DNA of 64,000 nucleotides from Clostridium thermosuccinogenes (GTDB lineage: Bacteria > Bacillota > Clostridia > Acetivibrionales > DSM-5807). Location of the stretch: contig NZ_CP021850.1 of NCBI RefSeq assembly GCF_002896855.1, forward strand, positions 2,629,665 to 2,693,664, in the 5' to 3' direction. Below are positions 18,756 to 28,436 of this stretch, one piece after another; position 1 is the stretch's first letter; each line of letters begins with the position of its first letter. The notes under the pieces were generated by a model. That model saw nothing but the letters and a program-made list of their open reading frames with translations. It did no database searches and was not told the DNA's origin. The translations under genes were made by a program, and so were the position numbers.

Positions 18756-19121
18756 GATATACACTCTCCCTCGATTTAGATTTTGGTCCAAGTTATTGCT
18801 GTAAATATGTCTGAGTAGGTTTGTCTCATTTTTTGTGTAAAACCGTCAGACAGCATACACTTATTAGATTTACTGCTTTGCTGCTGCAAAATCTCATTTT
18901 ACTATTGATGATTCCATTTTATGGTGAGTATAATCTAAAAAGCAAGAGACTATATATTTATAAAAAATTTGACCACTATAGGTTATAAATATGAGGAAAA
19001 ATTAACTCTGCTTTTTATTATGCTGACTAAATGTTTATAATGGTGAATAAATTATATTATTTGCCGGAAGGCTTGCTTTCATCGAAATGCAGTAAATAGG
19101 ATTATAAAATACTTCTATTAC
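18756..19121. other. AT-rich region between methyltransferase and IS element
   Basis: No gene or clear signal was seen. It ends at the left inverted repeat of the insertion sequence. Confidence 0.5.
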
Positions 19122-19136
19122 AGTACTTACGCAAAA
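19122..19136. repeat. Left terminal inverted repeat of the IS element
   Basis: AGTACTTACGCAAAA, a perfect match to the reverse complement of the right end. Confidence 0.9.
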
Positions 19137-19163
19137 CAAAATGATCCTTGAAAAATAAAGATT

Positions 19164-20402
19164 TCACGCACTTAATTTGTCCCAAATGGTTGTTGCGAGA
19201 GGATTTGAGACAGTATTTACCTCTTTACCTGTCCGGTCTTTGGATGTTACATTAATAATGTACACAATACCGTTGACTTTAACCTGGACAATGTCCTGCA
19301 GGAAGCTGATGGTTTCACCCATGGTATTCAAATTATTCTGTATCTGCAAAATCTGCACGAATACAGAAGTTATGAACACCAAGGAGAAGTGACCCTCAAG
19401 TTTTCTAATAGACCGGACTTGAACTTTTTCAAAGTTCAGAAACTGCTTGATGTCTCTGAAGAATACTTCAATGTCCCAACGGCAAAGGTATTTCTTGAGG
19501 ATGTCTTGAGCAGCTACACCGGGCAAGTCAGTAATGATAAATCTGGTGTTTTGGATAGATGCGTTATAGCCGTTTTTGACTATTGCCATCATGGTGTTAC
19601 CCACACCAGGTAAGATTACCGATAAAGCCTTGATGTAGAAGCCTGTACCGGGGTAGTACCTGTACTGTTTCTTGCTAAACAGCAGGCTTATGGTCTTAAC
19701 GTTAAAGTTAACCCTGTTGTTGTACAGCACTTTGCGGTTATTCTTTATCATGCAGACATAGTGGTAACCGCACTCTGAGAGCTTTTGCAGGAGCTCTTTA
19801 CAGGAATACCAGGTGTCGAATGTGACGTATTCGGCAGCCAAACCAAATTTGTGGGCGAAGGATATCATACGTATGGCTAGTTCAACCTTGGTATGATATT
19901 CTTCACACTTTTCTTCCGGTTTCCATATCCGAAACGCCACGGGGATTTTAATCCAACCATTAGACCATAGAAGGACTACAATGTGCATTCCCCAGACATA
20001 CCGATTATTTGTGTGATCGTATACATAAGATGTCGGGAAAATGCTCTTGCCGAAAGGCTTCCTGATAATCACATCATCGATGATCAAATATCCAAGACCA
20101 GCCGTTTGTGACTGTATTGCCTGGATGAACAGGATCATGATATTTGTGTTATTAATAGAAAGCAACGGCAGCAGCCTTGTTATGGCATCATGGGATACCC
20201 AGTACAGCTTCTGCGCAATATATGTTGCTGTAGGATTATTAAACAGGATTATACCCATACATGCTGCAACGAAGACCAGTGTATACTTCTCAGGGAACAA
20301 AAACTTATCCAAATTGAACTTTCTCACCAGTTCAGTAATAATATCGTGAATGCCGTGCTTGGCAACGGTTATGTCGGAAATGCAATTTTTGGTAGACCTC
20401 AT
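19164..20402 (-). CDS. IS4-type DDE transposase
   Basis: 412 residues from the preferred ATG (MRSTKNCISD). The DDE residues are recognisable: LIIDDVIIRKPF (first Asp), YVTFDTWYS (second Asp) and RWDIEVFFRDIKQFLNFEKVQ, where the Glu lies in the W-x-I-E-x-FF signature of IS4-group enzymes. A TTG at 20504 could extend the protein by 34 residues but lacks a binding site. The frame is uninterrupted and enclosed by matching terminal repeats. Confidence 0.9.
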   Translation of the reverse strand: MRSTKNCISDITVAKHGIHDIITELVRKFNLDKFLFPEKYTLVFVAACMGIILFNNPTATYIAQKLYWVSHDAITRLLPLLSINNTNIMILFIQAIQSQTAGLGYLIIDDVIIRKPFGKSIFPTSYVYDHTNNRYVWGMHIVVLLWSNGWIKIPVAFRIWKPEEKCEEYHTKVELAIRMISFAHKFGLAAEYVTFDTWYSCKELLQKLSECGYHYVCMIKNNRKVLYNNRVNFNVKTISLLFSKKQYRYYPGTGFYIKALSVILPGVGNTMMAIVKNGYNASIQNTRFIITDLPGVAAQDILKKYLCRWDIEVFFRDIKQFLNFEKVQVRSIRKLEGHFSLVFITSVFVQILQIQNNLNTMGETISFLQDIVQVKVNGIVYIINVTSKDRTGKEVNTVSNPLATTIWDKLSA

Positions 20403-20531
20403 GGAACCCCTGCCAAAAGAATAGCATAATTCGAAAACTGGTGAATAGCTGTAATATATGGAAACCTCAATGCAACAACCTTTTAAGCTATATTCTGTTT
20501 TCAAAGTGCTGATATGACTTGTTTATGTTAC

Positions 20532-20546
20532 TTTTGCGTAAGTACT
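20532..20546. repeat. Right terminal inverted repeat of the IS element
   Basis: TTTTGCGTAAGTACT, the perfect complement of the left end. Confidence 0.9.
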
Positions 20547-20734
20547 ATCTATTATATGCCTTACATGTACTTGCAACTACAGCAGGTTGATTAAGCACCG
20601 TCATGGGATGTTGAACTGCTGAAACTTTTTCTTCAATGAAACAGCAAAGCATTAGTTTATGCTATGTTGCTATGGCTTAAAAGGATGCGATTTGTAAAGA
20701 AATGTAATCCCCTTTCTGACATATTATTAAGAGA

Positions 20735-21130
20735 AAAAACGCTTCACTATAAATGAAAAGTGTAAATTGCAAAGGAGCGTCCCCTTATTTTTGATGTATT
20801 AATTAGTTTAGGAGCATTTATCTTTAAATGTATCTTTAAATGTAAGGTGCATCCTTATAATGATACGCCATTTTGTTTTCTGCTATAAAACAATGAAGAA
20901 GTTATTCGTTTAATGAAAAATATAAATCGTGAAGGAACGTCCCCAATTGTATCCTTTCTGACTAACATTTTATAGAGAACACTTCACTTTACACTTTAAA
21001 TGAAAAGCACAAATCGAAAAAGAGCATCCCTAATTACCAATTACGGACATTAATCTGAGAATAAGCATTCTCTATAAAAAATGAAAGTGATAAAAAATGA
21101 AAGTGCAAATTGTGAAGGAGCGTCCCCTTT
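20735..21130 (+). repeat. GGAGCGTCCCC repeat cluster A (four copies)
   Basis: Four same-direction copies with core GAAGGAGCGTCCCC at 20771-20784, 20931-20944, 21017-21030 (degenerate) and 21114-21127. Each is preceded by a conserved AATGAAAAGYRYAAATYG segment, and copies 1-3 also by a TTTCTGAC and CTTCACT stretch. The region contains no gene. It belongs to the family found at 25.2 and 30.5-31.8 kb around the Y1 transposase. Confidence 0.85.
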
Positions 21131-21153
21131 TATAAAAATTTTTGATAACCCTA

Positions 21154-21182
21154 TTGCATTTTTGGCTGTATTATTGTATTAT
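21154..21182 (+). promoter_or_regulatory. Sigma-A-type promoter of the GntR/ABC operon
   Basis: TTGCAT and TATTAT are separated by 17 nt. The -10 box lies inside the palindromic operator, so repressor binding would block it. Confidence 0.65.
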
Positions 21183-21210
21183 TGTATTAATCACTTAATA
21201 CAATAATACA
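21175..21210 (+). promoter_or_regulatory. 36-nt palindromic operator for the YtrA-type regulator
   Basis: TGTATTATTGTATTAA, spacer TCAC, TTAATACAATAATACA: a perfect 16-bp inverted repeat ending 15 nt before the GntR start. GntR/YtrA regulators bind long A/T-rich dyads of this kind to repress their own operon. Confidence 0.8.
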
Positions 21211-21225
21211 TAAAGGAGTGATGAG

Positions 21226-21597
21226 ATGCAATGGAATATTGACTCGGAAAGGCCGGTTTATATACAGCTGTTAGAACTAATACAGGCTAACATCATTTCA
21301 GGTAATTTCAAGCCTGGAGATAAGCTGCCCTCGGTACGGGATCTCGCAGCCGAGGCGGGAGTTAATCCAAATACCATGCAAAGGGCATTGACCGAACTCG
21401 AGCGCATGGAGCTTATATATACCAACCGGACCAGCGGAAGATACATTACTTCAGACATAGGAGTCATAAAAAAGCTAAAGGAGAGATCGGCTATGAACAT
21501 TATCGAGGAGTTTTTAGATAAGATGAAAAAGATTGGCTTTAATGAAGATGAAATTTTAGAACTCTTGACCAAAGCTTTAAAGGAGATGAGAAAATGA
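21226..21597 (+). CDS. GntR family transcriptional regulator (YtrA subfamily)
   Basis: 123 residues: GntR winged helix (RPVYIQLLELIQANIISGNFKPGDKLPSVRDLAAEAGVNPNTMQRALTELE) plus a short dimerisation helix, the YtrA layout. Such proteins repress adjacent ABC exporter genes and respond to cell-wall antibiotics in Bacillus (family knowledge). AAGGAG precedes the ATG by 7 nt. It overlaps the ATPase gene by 4 nt (ATGA) and has a perfect operator upstream. Confidence 0.93.
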   Translation: MQWNIDSERPVYIQLLELIQANIISGNFKPGDKLPSVRDLAAEAGVNPNTMQRALTELERMELIYTNRTSGRYITSDIGVIKKLKERSAMNIIEEFLDKMKKIGFNEDEILELLTKALKEMRK

Positions 21598-22292
21598 ATC
21601 CCATTTTAGAATGCAAATCATTGACAAAGAGATATTCTGGCTTTACAGCCCTTTCCAATGTGGACTTAACTCTGGAAAGAGGCAGGATTGTCGGATTGCT
21701 GGGCCCAAACGGCAGCGGAAAAACCACATTGATTAAATTGATTAACGGCCTCCTGGTACCAGAAAGCGGAAGCATCCGTATTGCAGGCATGGAGCCGGGA
21801 GTTGAAACAAAAAAGATAGTGTCTTATCTTCCTGAAAAAACTTATTTGGCGGATTGGATGCAGGTTTCCCAGGTGATAGAATTTTTTCAGGACTTTTATG
21901 AGAACTTTGACTCTAAAAAAGCATATGCAATGCTAAGCGATCTGCGCATTGACCCCAAAAAGCGTTTGAAAACCTTGTCCAAAGGAACAAAGGAAAAGGT
22001 ACAGCTAATCCTGGTCATGAGCCGCAAGGCAGATTTATATTGCCTTGATGAGCCCATAGGAGGTGTAGACCCAGCAGCGAGGGATTATATTCTCAATACC
22101 ATCATTACTAATTACAACGAAAATGCGACGGTCTTAATATCTACACACCTTATTTCGGATATAGAAAAAGTGTTGGATGAGGTTATATTTATCAAAGATG
22201 GAACTGTAACTCTTCATTCCTCCGTTGATGATATAAGGTTAAAAGAAGGGAAATCAGTTGATTCGCTATTCAGGGAGGTATTCAAATGTTAA
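21594..22292 (+). CDS. ABC transporter ATP-binding protein (YtrB-like)
   Basis: 232 residues: Walker A GPNGSGKTTLI, signature-position LSKGTKEKVQLILVM, Walker B LYCLDEPIGGVD and H-loop STHLISD. LSKGTKEKV in place of LSGGQ is common in this subfamily. Coupled to the GntR gene by ATGA and overlapping the permease gene by 7 nt. Confidence 0.92.
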   Translation: MNPILECKSLTKRYSGFTALSNVDLTLERGRIVGLLGPNGSGKTTLIKLINGLLVPESGSIRIAGMEPGVETKKIVSYLPEKTYLADWMQVSQVIEFFQDFYENFDSKKAYAMLSDLRIDPKKRLKTLSKGTKEKVQLILVMSRKADLYCLDEPIGGVDPAARDYILNTIITNYNENATVLISTHLISDIEKVLDEVIFIKDGTVTLHSSVDDIRLKEGKSVDSLFREVFKC

Positions 22293-23071
22293 GAAAATTA
22301 ATGAAGCATGAATTAAAAGCAACAGCAAGAATATTAGTTCCCTTATGCCTGGTACTTTTATTTATATCAGTTGTTAACCGGTTTATGTATAAAGTAGGCC
22401 CCAAAGAAGGAATCTTCATGTTCATAAACGGATTTATGTTCGTTTTCCAAATTTTTCTTATCTTTGCGGTTTTAGCTTCTACGATAATATTTATGATCAC
22501 GAGATTCTATAAAAACCTACTAAGCGATGAAGGGTATCTTATGTTTACTCTGCCGGTAAAGTCCCATCATTTGATAACCTCAAAGCTTACAGTCGCGGTG
22601 ATGTGGACCATAACCAGCATAATAGTACTTTTATCATCCTTACTCATAGCATTTGCCACGCCTGAAAGCGTTAATAACTTCATCAATGGGTTTAAATCAA
22701 ACTTTGCAGAATTAGTAATTGCTTTTGATGGAAACTGGACGCTGTTATGGATCGAGCTGATATCTCTTATTCTTCTAAGTATTGTTGCAAACATACTGAT
22801 GGTCTATGTTTCCATTTCCGTAGGCCAGTTATTTACCAAGCACAAGATCATAGGCTCTTTTGTATCCTATGTGATATTTTACAATGCGATTCAATTTCTT
22901 TTGTTGATTCTTTTGGCGATTTTCAGTTATACCTATTCCGGCAGCATCGATTTCACCCATGCGCTTCCCCGGGGAATCTTCCCGATCAGCATATCGGTTC
23001 TTCTTGTTGAGAGCATTGCTTTCTACGTGATCACCAACTATATGCTTAAAAGAAAACTGAATTTGGACTAA
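22286..23071 (+). CDS. ABC transporter permease (YtrC/ABC-2-like)
   Basis: 261 residues, six hydrophobic segments, N-terminal amphipathic MLRKLMKHELKATARI and the loop DEGYLMFTLPVKSHHLITSKL, a typical ABC-2 exporter element. GGGAGG precedes the ATG. Third gene of the GntR operon, followed by a strong bidirectional terminator. Confidence 0.85.
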   Translation: MLRKLMKHELKATARILVPLCLVLLFISVVNRFMYKVGPKEGIFMFINGFMFVFQIFLIFAVLASTIIFMITRFYKNLLSDEGYLMFTLPVKSHHLITSKLTVAVMWTITSIIVLLSSLLIAFATPESVNNFINGFKSNFAELVIAFDGNWTLLWIELISLILLSIVANILMVYVSISVGQLFTKHKIIGSFVSYVIFYNAIQFLLLILLAIFSYTYSGSIDFTHALPRGIFPISISVLLVESIAFYVITNYMLKRKLNLD

Positions 23072-23135
23072 TTGAAAGGACACATGACTATTATTGCAAT
23101 GCTAAAGAGCAGAAAATGTGTCTTACGGAGTAAAA

Positions 23136-23195
23136 TTAACAGGACATACCTTAGCATGAAGCAAAGCTTTATGCCAAAGGTATGTCCTTTGTTAA
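23136..23195. terminator. Bidirectional terminator between the ABC operon and mnmA
   Basis: TTAACAGGACATACCTT pairs with AAGGTATGTCCTTTGTTAA across a longer partly paired loop. It serves the two convergent transcripts. Confidence 0.88.
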
Positions 23196-23196
23196 A

Positions 23197-24339
<1,143 letters not shown>

Positions 24340-24576
24340 CTATAACAGGTATTTTTGTCATTCTTATTGGTTATAAGAATCCTTATGCAAAATAAGGCAT
24401 AGGTTATAATCAAGCTTTGCAAGCTACACAAATGCAAGTATTATTCTGAAATCAGGCATATTATCAGTAATTGCAAATTGTTAAACTTCATCGCCAACTC
24501 TTAAGGACAGCAATCCTAGTATTTTGCGATCCAGGCTTTATCTTTTAAATAGCTTTATGAAAGAATTCCCGTGCTT

Positions 24577-25068
24577 TTATACCAAGGCTGGAATCCGGTC
24601 CTCTTTGACCATGACCTGATTGCCTTTCAGTATCTGCTTGGTTCTGTCCCCTTCCTCCAGGGAATTTAAATATACGATCTCTTCAGGAACGATCTTTATT
24701 GCATTCAGCCGTCCTTTTTCATTATTAATCAGCCATGGCTCTTGACAGTATCTGCTTGCTTCATCGAGCAATTGACTGTCTTCAAGGCTTGTGATAGCTT
24801 TGCCAAAAATTTGTACTCCCTTGATTTTGCGATAGTTGATGTACTCTGTATTTACCAAAAGGCATACATTGGGATTCTGCCTTATGGCTTTAAATTTCTC
24901 GCCACCGGCCGATAAAATGTAAATATTCAGGCCATCTCCCAAGAAATATTGCACCGGACTGCTGCGCGGCATATTGTTCATGCATGTGGCTAAAGATCCA
25001 TCTTTGTGTTCTTTTAGAAAGCTTATGATCTCTTCTTTTAATTCTTCAGGTGAATATTGCTTGTTCAT
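24577..25068 (-). CDS. Pyridoxamine 5'-phosphate oxidase-like flavin protein
   Basis: 163 residues of the split-barrel FMN-binding fold: ISFLKEHKDGSLATCMNNMPRSSPVQYFLGDGLNIYILSAGGEKFKAI. Such small proteins bind FMN, F420 or heme. The exact activity is not known. The start MNKQYSPEE follows AGGAGG by 6 nt, and an upstream in-frame ATG overlaps that site. It lies next to repeat cluster B. Confidence 0.78.
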   Translation of the reverse strand: MNKQYSPEELKEEIISFLKEHKDGSLATCMNNMPRSSPVQYFLGDGLNIYILSAGGEKFKAIRQNPNVCLLVNTEYINYRKIKGVQIFGKAITSLEDSQLLDEASRYCQEPWLINNEKGRLNAIKIVPEEIVYLNSLEEGDRTKQILKGNQVMVKEDRIPALV

Positions 25069-25169
25069 TCTGTTCCTCCTAAACAACTTGCAGCTTTTTT
25101 GGATACATTCTTGGTTTTTGGTTTTATTGCTTATATAGTATTTCCATTATTGCTCTGCAGTATTAATCC

Positions 25170-25620
25170 CAAACATAGGGACGCTCCTTCTTTTATTACA
25201 TTTTGCAAAAGTTATACCGAGTTGGATTTTTCATATATCAAAAGATGAAATTGGAACGATTTCATGGTTGTATGTCTGATATCTTTATTTGAAAAGATGA
25301 TATTTATAAAGGAGCTTCCCATTTTTAAAGGGACGCTCTTTTTGTTATTTCATTTTATGAAAAGTATATTGTGTTAAGTTTTTTATTATTAAAACACATT
25401 TATACCGACCTTCCAGCTGCCCGTCTGATTTCTTTCCAGTATAGGTAAAAGTTGCAATTTATAAAGGAGCGTCCCCTATTACGCTCCTTTTTTATTCATT
25501 CTATAAAAGTATGCTGTGTTAAGTTATTTTTTATCAAAAGGTGCAATTATGCCGACTCTTCTGCTTGTATATCAGATATTTTTCTAAAAAACTGTTATTT
25601 ATACAGGACTGTCCCCTGCT
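25170..25620. repeat. GGAGCGTCCCC repeat cluster B (tandem units of about 140-155 bp)
   Basis: Core copies: 25177-25190 (reverse), 25308-25321 (GGAGCTTCCC), 25330-25341 (reverse), 25463-25490 and 25603-25616. Cores at 25308, 25463 and 25603 repeat about every 140-155 bp with shared flanks (TATAAAGG before, TGTGTTAAGTT and TATRCCGAC between). Opposed cores form hairpins, best at 25463-25490 where AAAGGAGCGT and ACGCTCCTTT pair perfectly. The last copy forms the 3' end of ric. Confidence 0.85.
25463..25490. terminator. Perfect hairpin within repeat cluster B
   Basis: 10-bp stem AAAGGAGCGT/ACGCTCCTTT with loop CCCCTATT, followed by TTTTTT on the plus strand. It may terminate transcripts and is the best candidate for the structure a Y1 transposase would recognise. 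Confidence 0.65.
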
Positions 25621-26326
25621 TTTTAAACAGAATGTTATTTTCAAGGTGGATGTGCTGGAACAAATCAGCCTCAAGCTCCTGCAACTTGTCAAAAGTCCTG
25701 TGGTAAGTGCCGCATCCATCTTCAGGCACTTTATAATCTTCCGTTATTTCTCTTAACTCTTTTAGAATGTCCCCTGCCCCATCATGCTCGTCTTCCGTCT
25801 CTTTCATTACCGATATGATTTGGTTATAGAGCTCTTCGGAAGGCTTTGCATAATACTCTTTCATCAATGGGAACAGAACTACTTCTTCTTTTATGAGGTG
25901 CTGTTCCAACTCGGTTTTCAAACTATGGAACAGCTTGTGAACCTTGAAAAGAATGTTGTGGTTTGCACCATGAACCCTCAATATTGTAGCTGTCAAATCG
26001 CTGATCTCAGGAAGATTAATGTTTAAATAACTATGATGAGTATTTACAATGTAGTCTATCAATTCAACCGAAGACATTTTCCTAAAATCCGTTTGGTCAT
26101 TATGCTTTATTGCTTCCTCATAAGCTTCATTAAGCTGGCTCAATATTTCAACTTCGCTTAGGCTGCTTTCCAAAATAGCTTCTGATAGCGGTCTGTACCC
26201 TCCGCAACAGAAATCAATTTTATACTTCTTAAAAATCTCACTTGCCTTTGGCAATATAGATACGATTTCACCAATTTTCTGTGATGCATTGTTTCTGCCC
26301 CGGATAAATGTCCCGGAGTTGCTCAA
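25595..26326 (-). pseudogene. ric: Iron-sulfur cluster repair di-iron protein Ric (ScdA/YtfE), 5' end displaced by a transposon
   Basis: DUF542 domain (ASQKIGEIVSILPKASEIFKKYKIDFCCGGYRPL) then a hemerythrin-like di-iron domain with HHSYLN, HGANHNILFKVHKLF, EQHLIKEEVVLFPLM, EDEHDGAG and LFQHIHLENN. Ric repairs Fe-S clusters after NO or oxidative damage. The first codons (MSNSGTFIRGRN, from a TTG without a binding site) come from the transposon end. The true start lies at 29353. The last residues (QGTVLYK) are encoded by a GGGGACxxTCC repeat. About 232 native residues survive. Expression would need a promoter in the element. Confidence 0.9.
26286..26291. repeat. Target site duplication, left copy
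   Basis: ATGCAT directly abuts the TGT end of the transposon. The second copy is at 29335-29340. Confidence 0.85.
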
Positions 26327-26382
26327 GTTGCGTGACCGTTTGCACGTATGCTAATATCTTCCTGGAAGAAAAAAAGGAGGAT

Positions 26383-26427
26383 ATGATAAGAGCTTTGAAT
26401 ATATATGTTAAGTGTTCCAGCACCTAA
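26383..26427 (+). other. 14-codon open frame with perfect ribosome binding site
   Basis: AAAGGAGG lies 2 nt before an ATG reading MIRALNIYVKCSST. It precedes the DUF6431-like gene in another frame. It may be a leader peptide or a remnant of an older start. Speculative. Confidence 0.3.
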
Positions 26428-26456
26428 CCCTCAAAGCCCTTTAACACATTTGTAAT

Positions 26457-27023
26457 ATGATAATAGCATATCTGGGGCGGAATGTTAAGGAGTATCGCAG
26501 AAATTGTTTAAAATTTTTGGAAAGGCTGGAGTTGATATGCCCGAAATGCGGCGGGAAAACAACCTTTCATGACAGATATGCACGTCATGTGCATATGGGC
26601 GAGGAAATTGAATGGATTAACATATTCCGTGTAATCTGTAGCAAGTGTGGGAAGACACATGCAATCATACCGGATTTCATCAGGCCGTATAAGCATTACT
26701 CGGCTTGTGATAGCGAGCTGGTCCTTCGGGACCAGGAGGACGGTATACCTCTTGAGGAGATTGAGACTGCCGCCAGCATATCCACATTAAGGCGGTGGGT
26801 AGAAGAATTCAGGCAACGGGGGCGGCAAGCTGCAGGAGCATTAAGAGCTATACTGTACAGGTATTATGGCAAGTTTGTCAATGAGCTGGAGATGATAGAA
26901 ACAAAGGTATTCCACATGATTGAGCGGCTGCTTGGGTTACTGCCGCAGATAGAAAGCAGCCATCTTGCCATAGGTGAAACGAATATGTGGCTAACAAATC
27001 ATCTGGCAGGAGTATTTGTATAG
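26457..27023 (+). CDS. Transposon-encoded zinc-ribbon/HTH protein (DUF6431-like)
   Basis: 188 residues. Two CxxC pairs (CPKCGGKTTF and CSKCGKTHAI, with a histidine-rich stretch between) form a zinc ribbon. A helix-turn-helix-like segment follows (RDQEDGIPLEEIETAASISTLRRWVEEFRQRG). It matches what I recall as DUF6431, found upstream of Mu-type transposases in Clostridia. It may bind the element ends or select targets. The function is unknown. Confidence 0.7.
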   Translation: MIIAYLGRNVKEYRRNCLKFLERLELICPKCGGKTTFHDRYARHVHMGEEIEWINIFRVICSKCGKTHAIIPDFIRPYKHYSACDSELVLRDQEDGIPLEEIETAASISTLRRWVEEFRQRGRQAAGALRAILYRYYGKFVNELEMIETKVFHMIERLLGLLPQIESSHLAIGETNMWLTNHLAGVFV

Positions 27024-27101
27024 AAAATTCCCACATAGTTTGCGTAGCTGTCCGGAGTTCCCTTCTGATAGGCTTTAGGAAAAAGCACAGGAGGGATCGA
27101 A

Positions 27102-28436
27102 ATGATAAACAATGAAGTATTGGAAAAAGCATTAAAGAAACATGAGATCATATCGCCGCTATTGCAGCCGGATCTGGATGAGGCGGAAAAGCGGAGAATA
27201 CGGCAGGAGATACTTGAGAGGGAAGGAATTTCGGAAAGGACACTTCGGAGGTATCTTGCAGCGTACCGGGAGAATGGTTACGAAGGGCTATTACCAAAGA
27301 TACGAAAAGATACAGGGCAACAAAGAGCGATATCTCAGGAAATATTAGATCGGGCAATCGAAATAAAACAGGAACTGCCGGAGAGAAGTGTCAGGAGGAT
27401 CATAAAGATCCTTGAAGGCGAAGGGATTGTCAAAAAAGGAAGTGTCTCCAGAAGCACCTTGTCCAGGCATCTTTTGAAGATGGGCTTTGGTGCAAAAGAC
27501 TTCAGAAATGTTCGTATAGAAGGAACGACAGCCCGCCGGTTCGTCAAAAACGGAAGGAACACATTGTGGCAGGCAGATATCAAATACGGTCCGTACATAC
27601 CGACTGCCGACGGCGGTAAGAAACGGACATACATGGTGGCATTTATTGACGATGCGACGAGGCTGGTGTGTCATGCAGAATTTTACGACAATCAGAGGCT
27701 TCCGATATTGGAAGACAGTTTTCGCAAGGCAATATTGAAATACGGCAAGCCGGAGGCAGTATACGTTGACAATGGCAAGGTATTTATCTCGAAATGGTTC
27801 AGAGTAGCATGTGCAAAGCTGGGAATCCGTCACATGAACACAAAGGCGTATTCTCCGGAGAGCAAAGGCAAGATTGAGAGGTTCAATGCCACAGTTGAAG
27901 AGTTTTTCCAGGAGATATCGCTGGAGAAAGCAAAAAGCCTGGAGGAACTTAACCGCAAATTTCGGGTATGGCTGGATGAAGGGTACAACGGGAAGCCTCA
28001 TAGCAGTTTAAAAGGGGTTTCTCCATCGCAGGCGTATGCAAGTGATCCAAAGAAGGTGCGGTTTGCAACTCCTGAAGAATGCCGGGACGCATTTTTATGG
28101 GAAGATACAAGGAAAGTTGACAACACAGGCTGTTTCAAGCTGCAAGGGATAGAATATGAAGCCGGAATCGAATACATAGGCAAAAAAGTGGATGTGCGGT
28201 ATGATCCTTTTGATATGAGCCTTCTGGAGATATGGTACAATGGTGAGCGCCGAAAGACAGCAACCCCGCTGAAGGTTGGGGAATACTGCTCAAAGGTTGA
28301 AAAAACACCAGCAACGAAATCGGCGACTCATTCACGGCTATTAAAAATATATGAGAGCGAGAATGAAAAGAGGCAAAAACGGCAGACCGGAGCATTAACC
28401 TTCAGGAGCATGAAGGGCGGTGACAGAAATGTTTGA
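27102..28436 (+). CDS. DDE (rve/Mu-type) transposase of the three-gene transposon
   Basis: 444 residues: N-terminal helix-turn-helix domains (GISERTLRRYLAAYRENGYEGLL and SRSTLSRHLLKMG), an RNase H-like integrase core with Asp in NTLWQADIKYG (about 159), Asp in AVYVDNGKVF (about 223) and Glu in SPESKGKIERFN (about 259), and a Mu-type C-terminal beta-barrel. AGGAGGG precedes the ATG. The last 8 nt overlap the ATPase start. TnsB/TniA/MuA relatives work with an AAA ATPase, as here. Confidence 0.92.
   Translation: MINNEVLEKALKKHEIISPLLQPDLDEAEKRRIRQEILEREGISERTLRRYLAAYRENGYEGLLPKIRKDTGQQRAISQEILDRAIEIKQELPERSVRRIIKILEGEGIVKKGSVSRSTLSRHLLKMGFGAKDFRNVRIEGTTARRFVKNGRNTLWQADIKYGPYIPTADGGKKRTYMVAFIDDATRLVCHAEFYDNQRLPILEDSFRKAILKYGKPEAVYVDNGKVFISKWFRVACAKLGIRHMNTKAYSPESKGKIERFNATVEEFFQEISLEKAKSLEELNRKFRVWLDEGYNGKPHSSLKGVSPSQAYASDPKKVRFATPEECRDAFLWEDTRKVDNTGCFKLQGIEYEAGIEYIGKKVDVRYDPFDMSLLEIWYNGERRKTATPLKVGEYCSKVEKTPATKSATHSRLLKIYESENEKRQKRQTGALTFRSMKGGDRNV

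Larger units (their letters stand above)
19122..20546 (-). mobile_element. IS4-type insertion sequence, 1425 bp, intact
   Basis: Perfect 15-bp terminal inverted repeats: AGTACTTACGCAAAA at the left end and TTTTGCGTAAGTACT at the right (20532-20546). One transposase gene on the minus strand fills it. CTATTA occurs beside both ends (19115-19120 and 20549-20554) but does not abut the repeats symmetrically, so the target duplication is uncertain. The open frame is uninterrupted, so the element may be active. Confidence 0.88.

Noticed and set aside
19115-20554. CTATTA as target duplication of the IS4-type element
   Set aside because: The copies do not abut the inverted repeats symmetrically (1 nt on one side, 2 nt on the other), so it may be chance.
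20735-21130. CRISPR array
   Set aside because: Repeats are only about 35 nt with unequal 86-160-nt spacing, degenerate between copies, and no cas genes are in the window.
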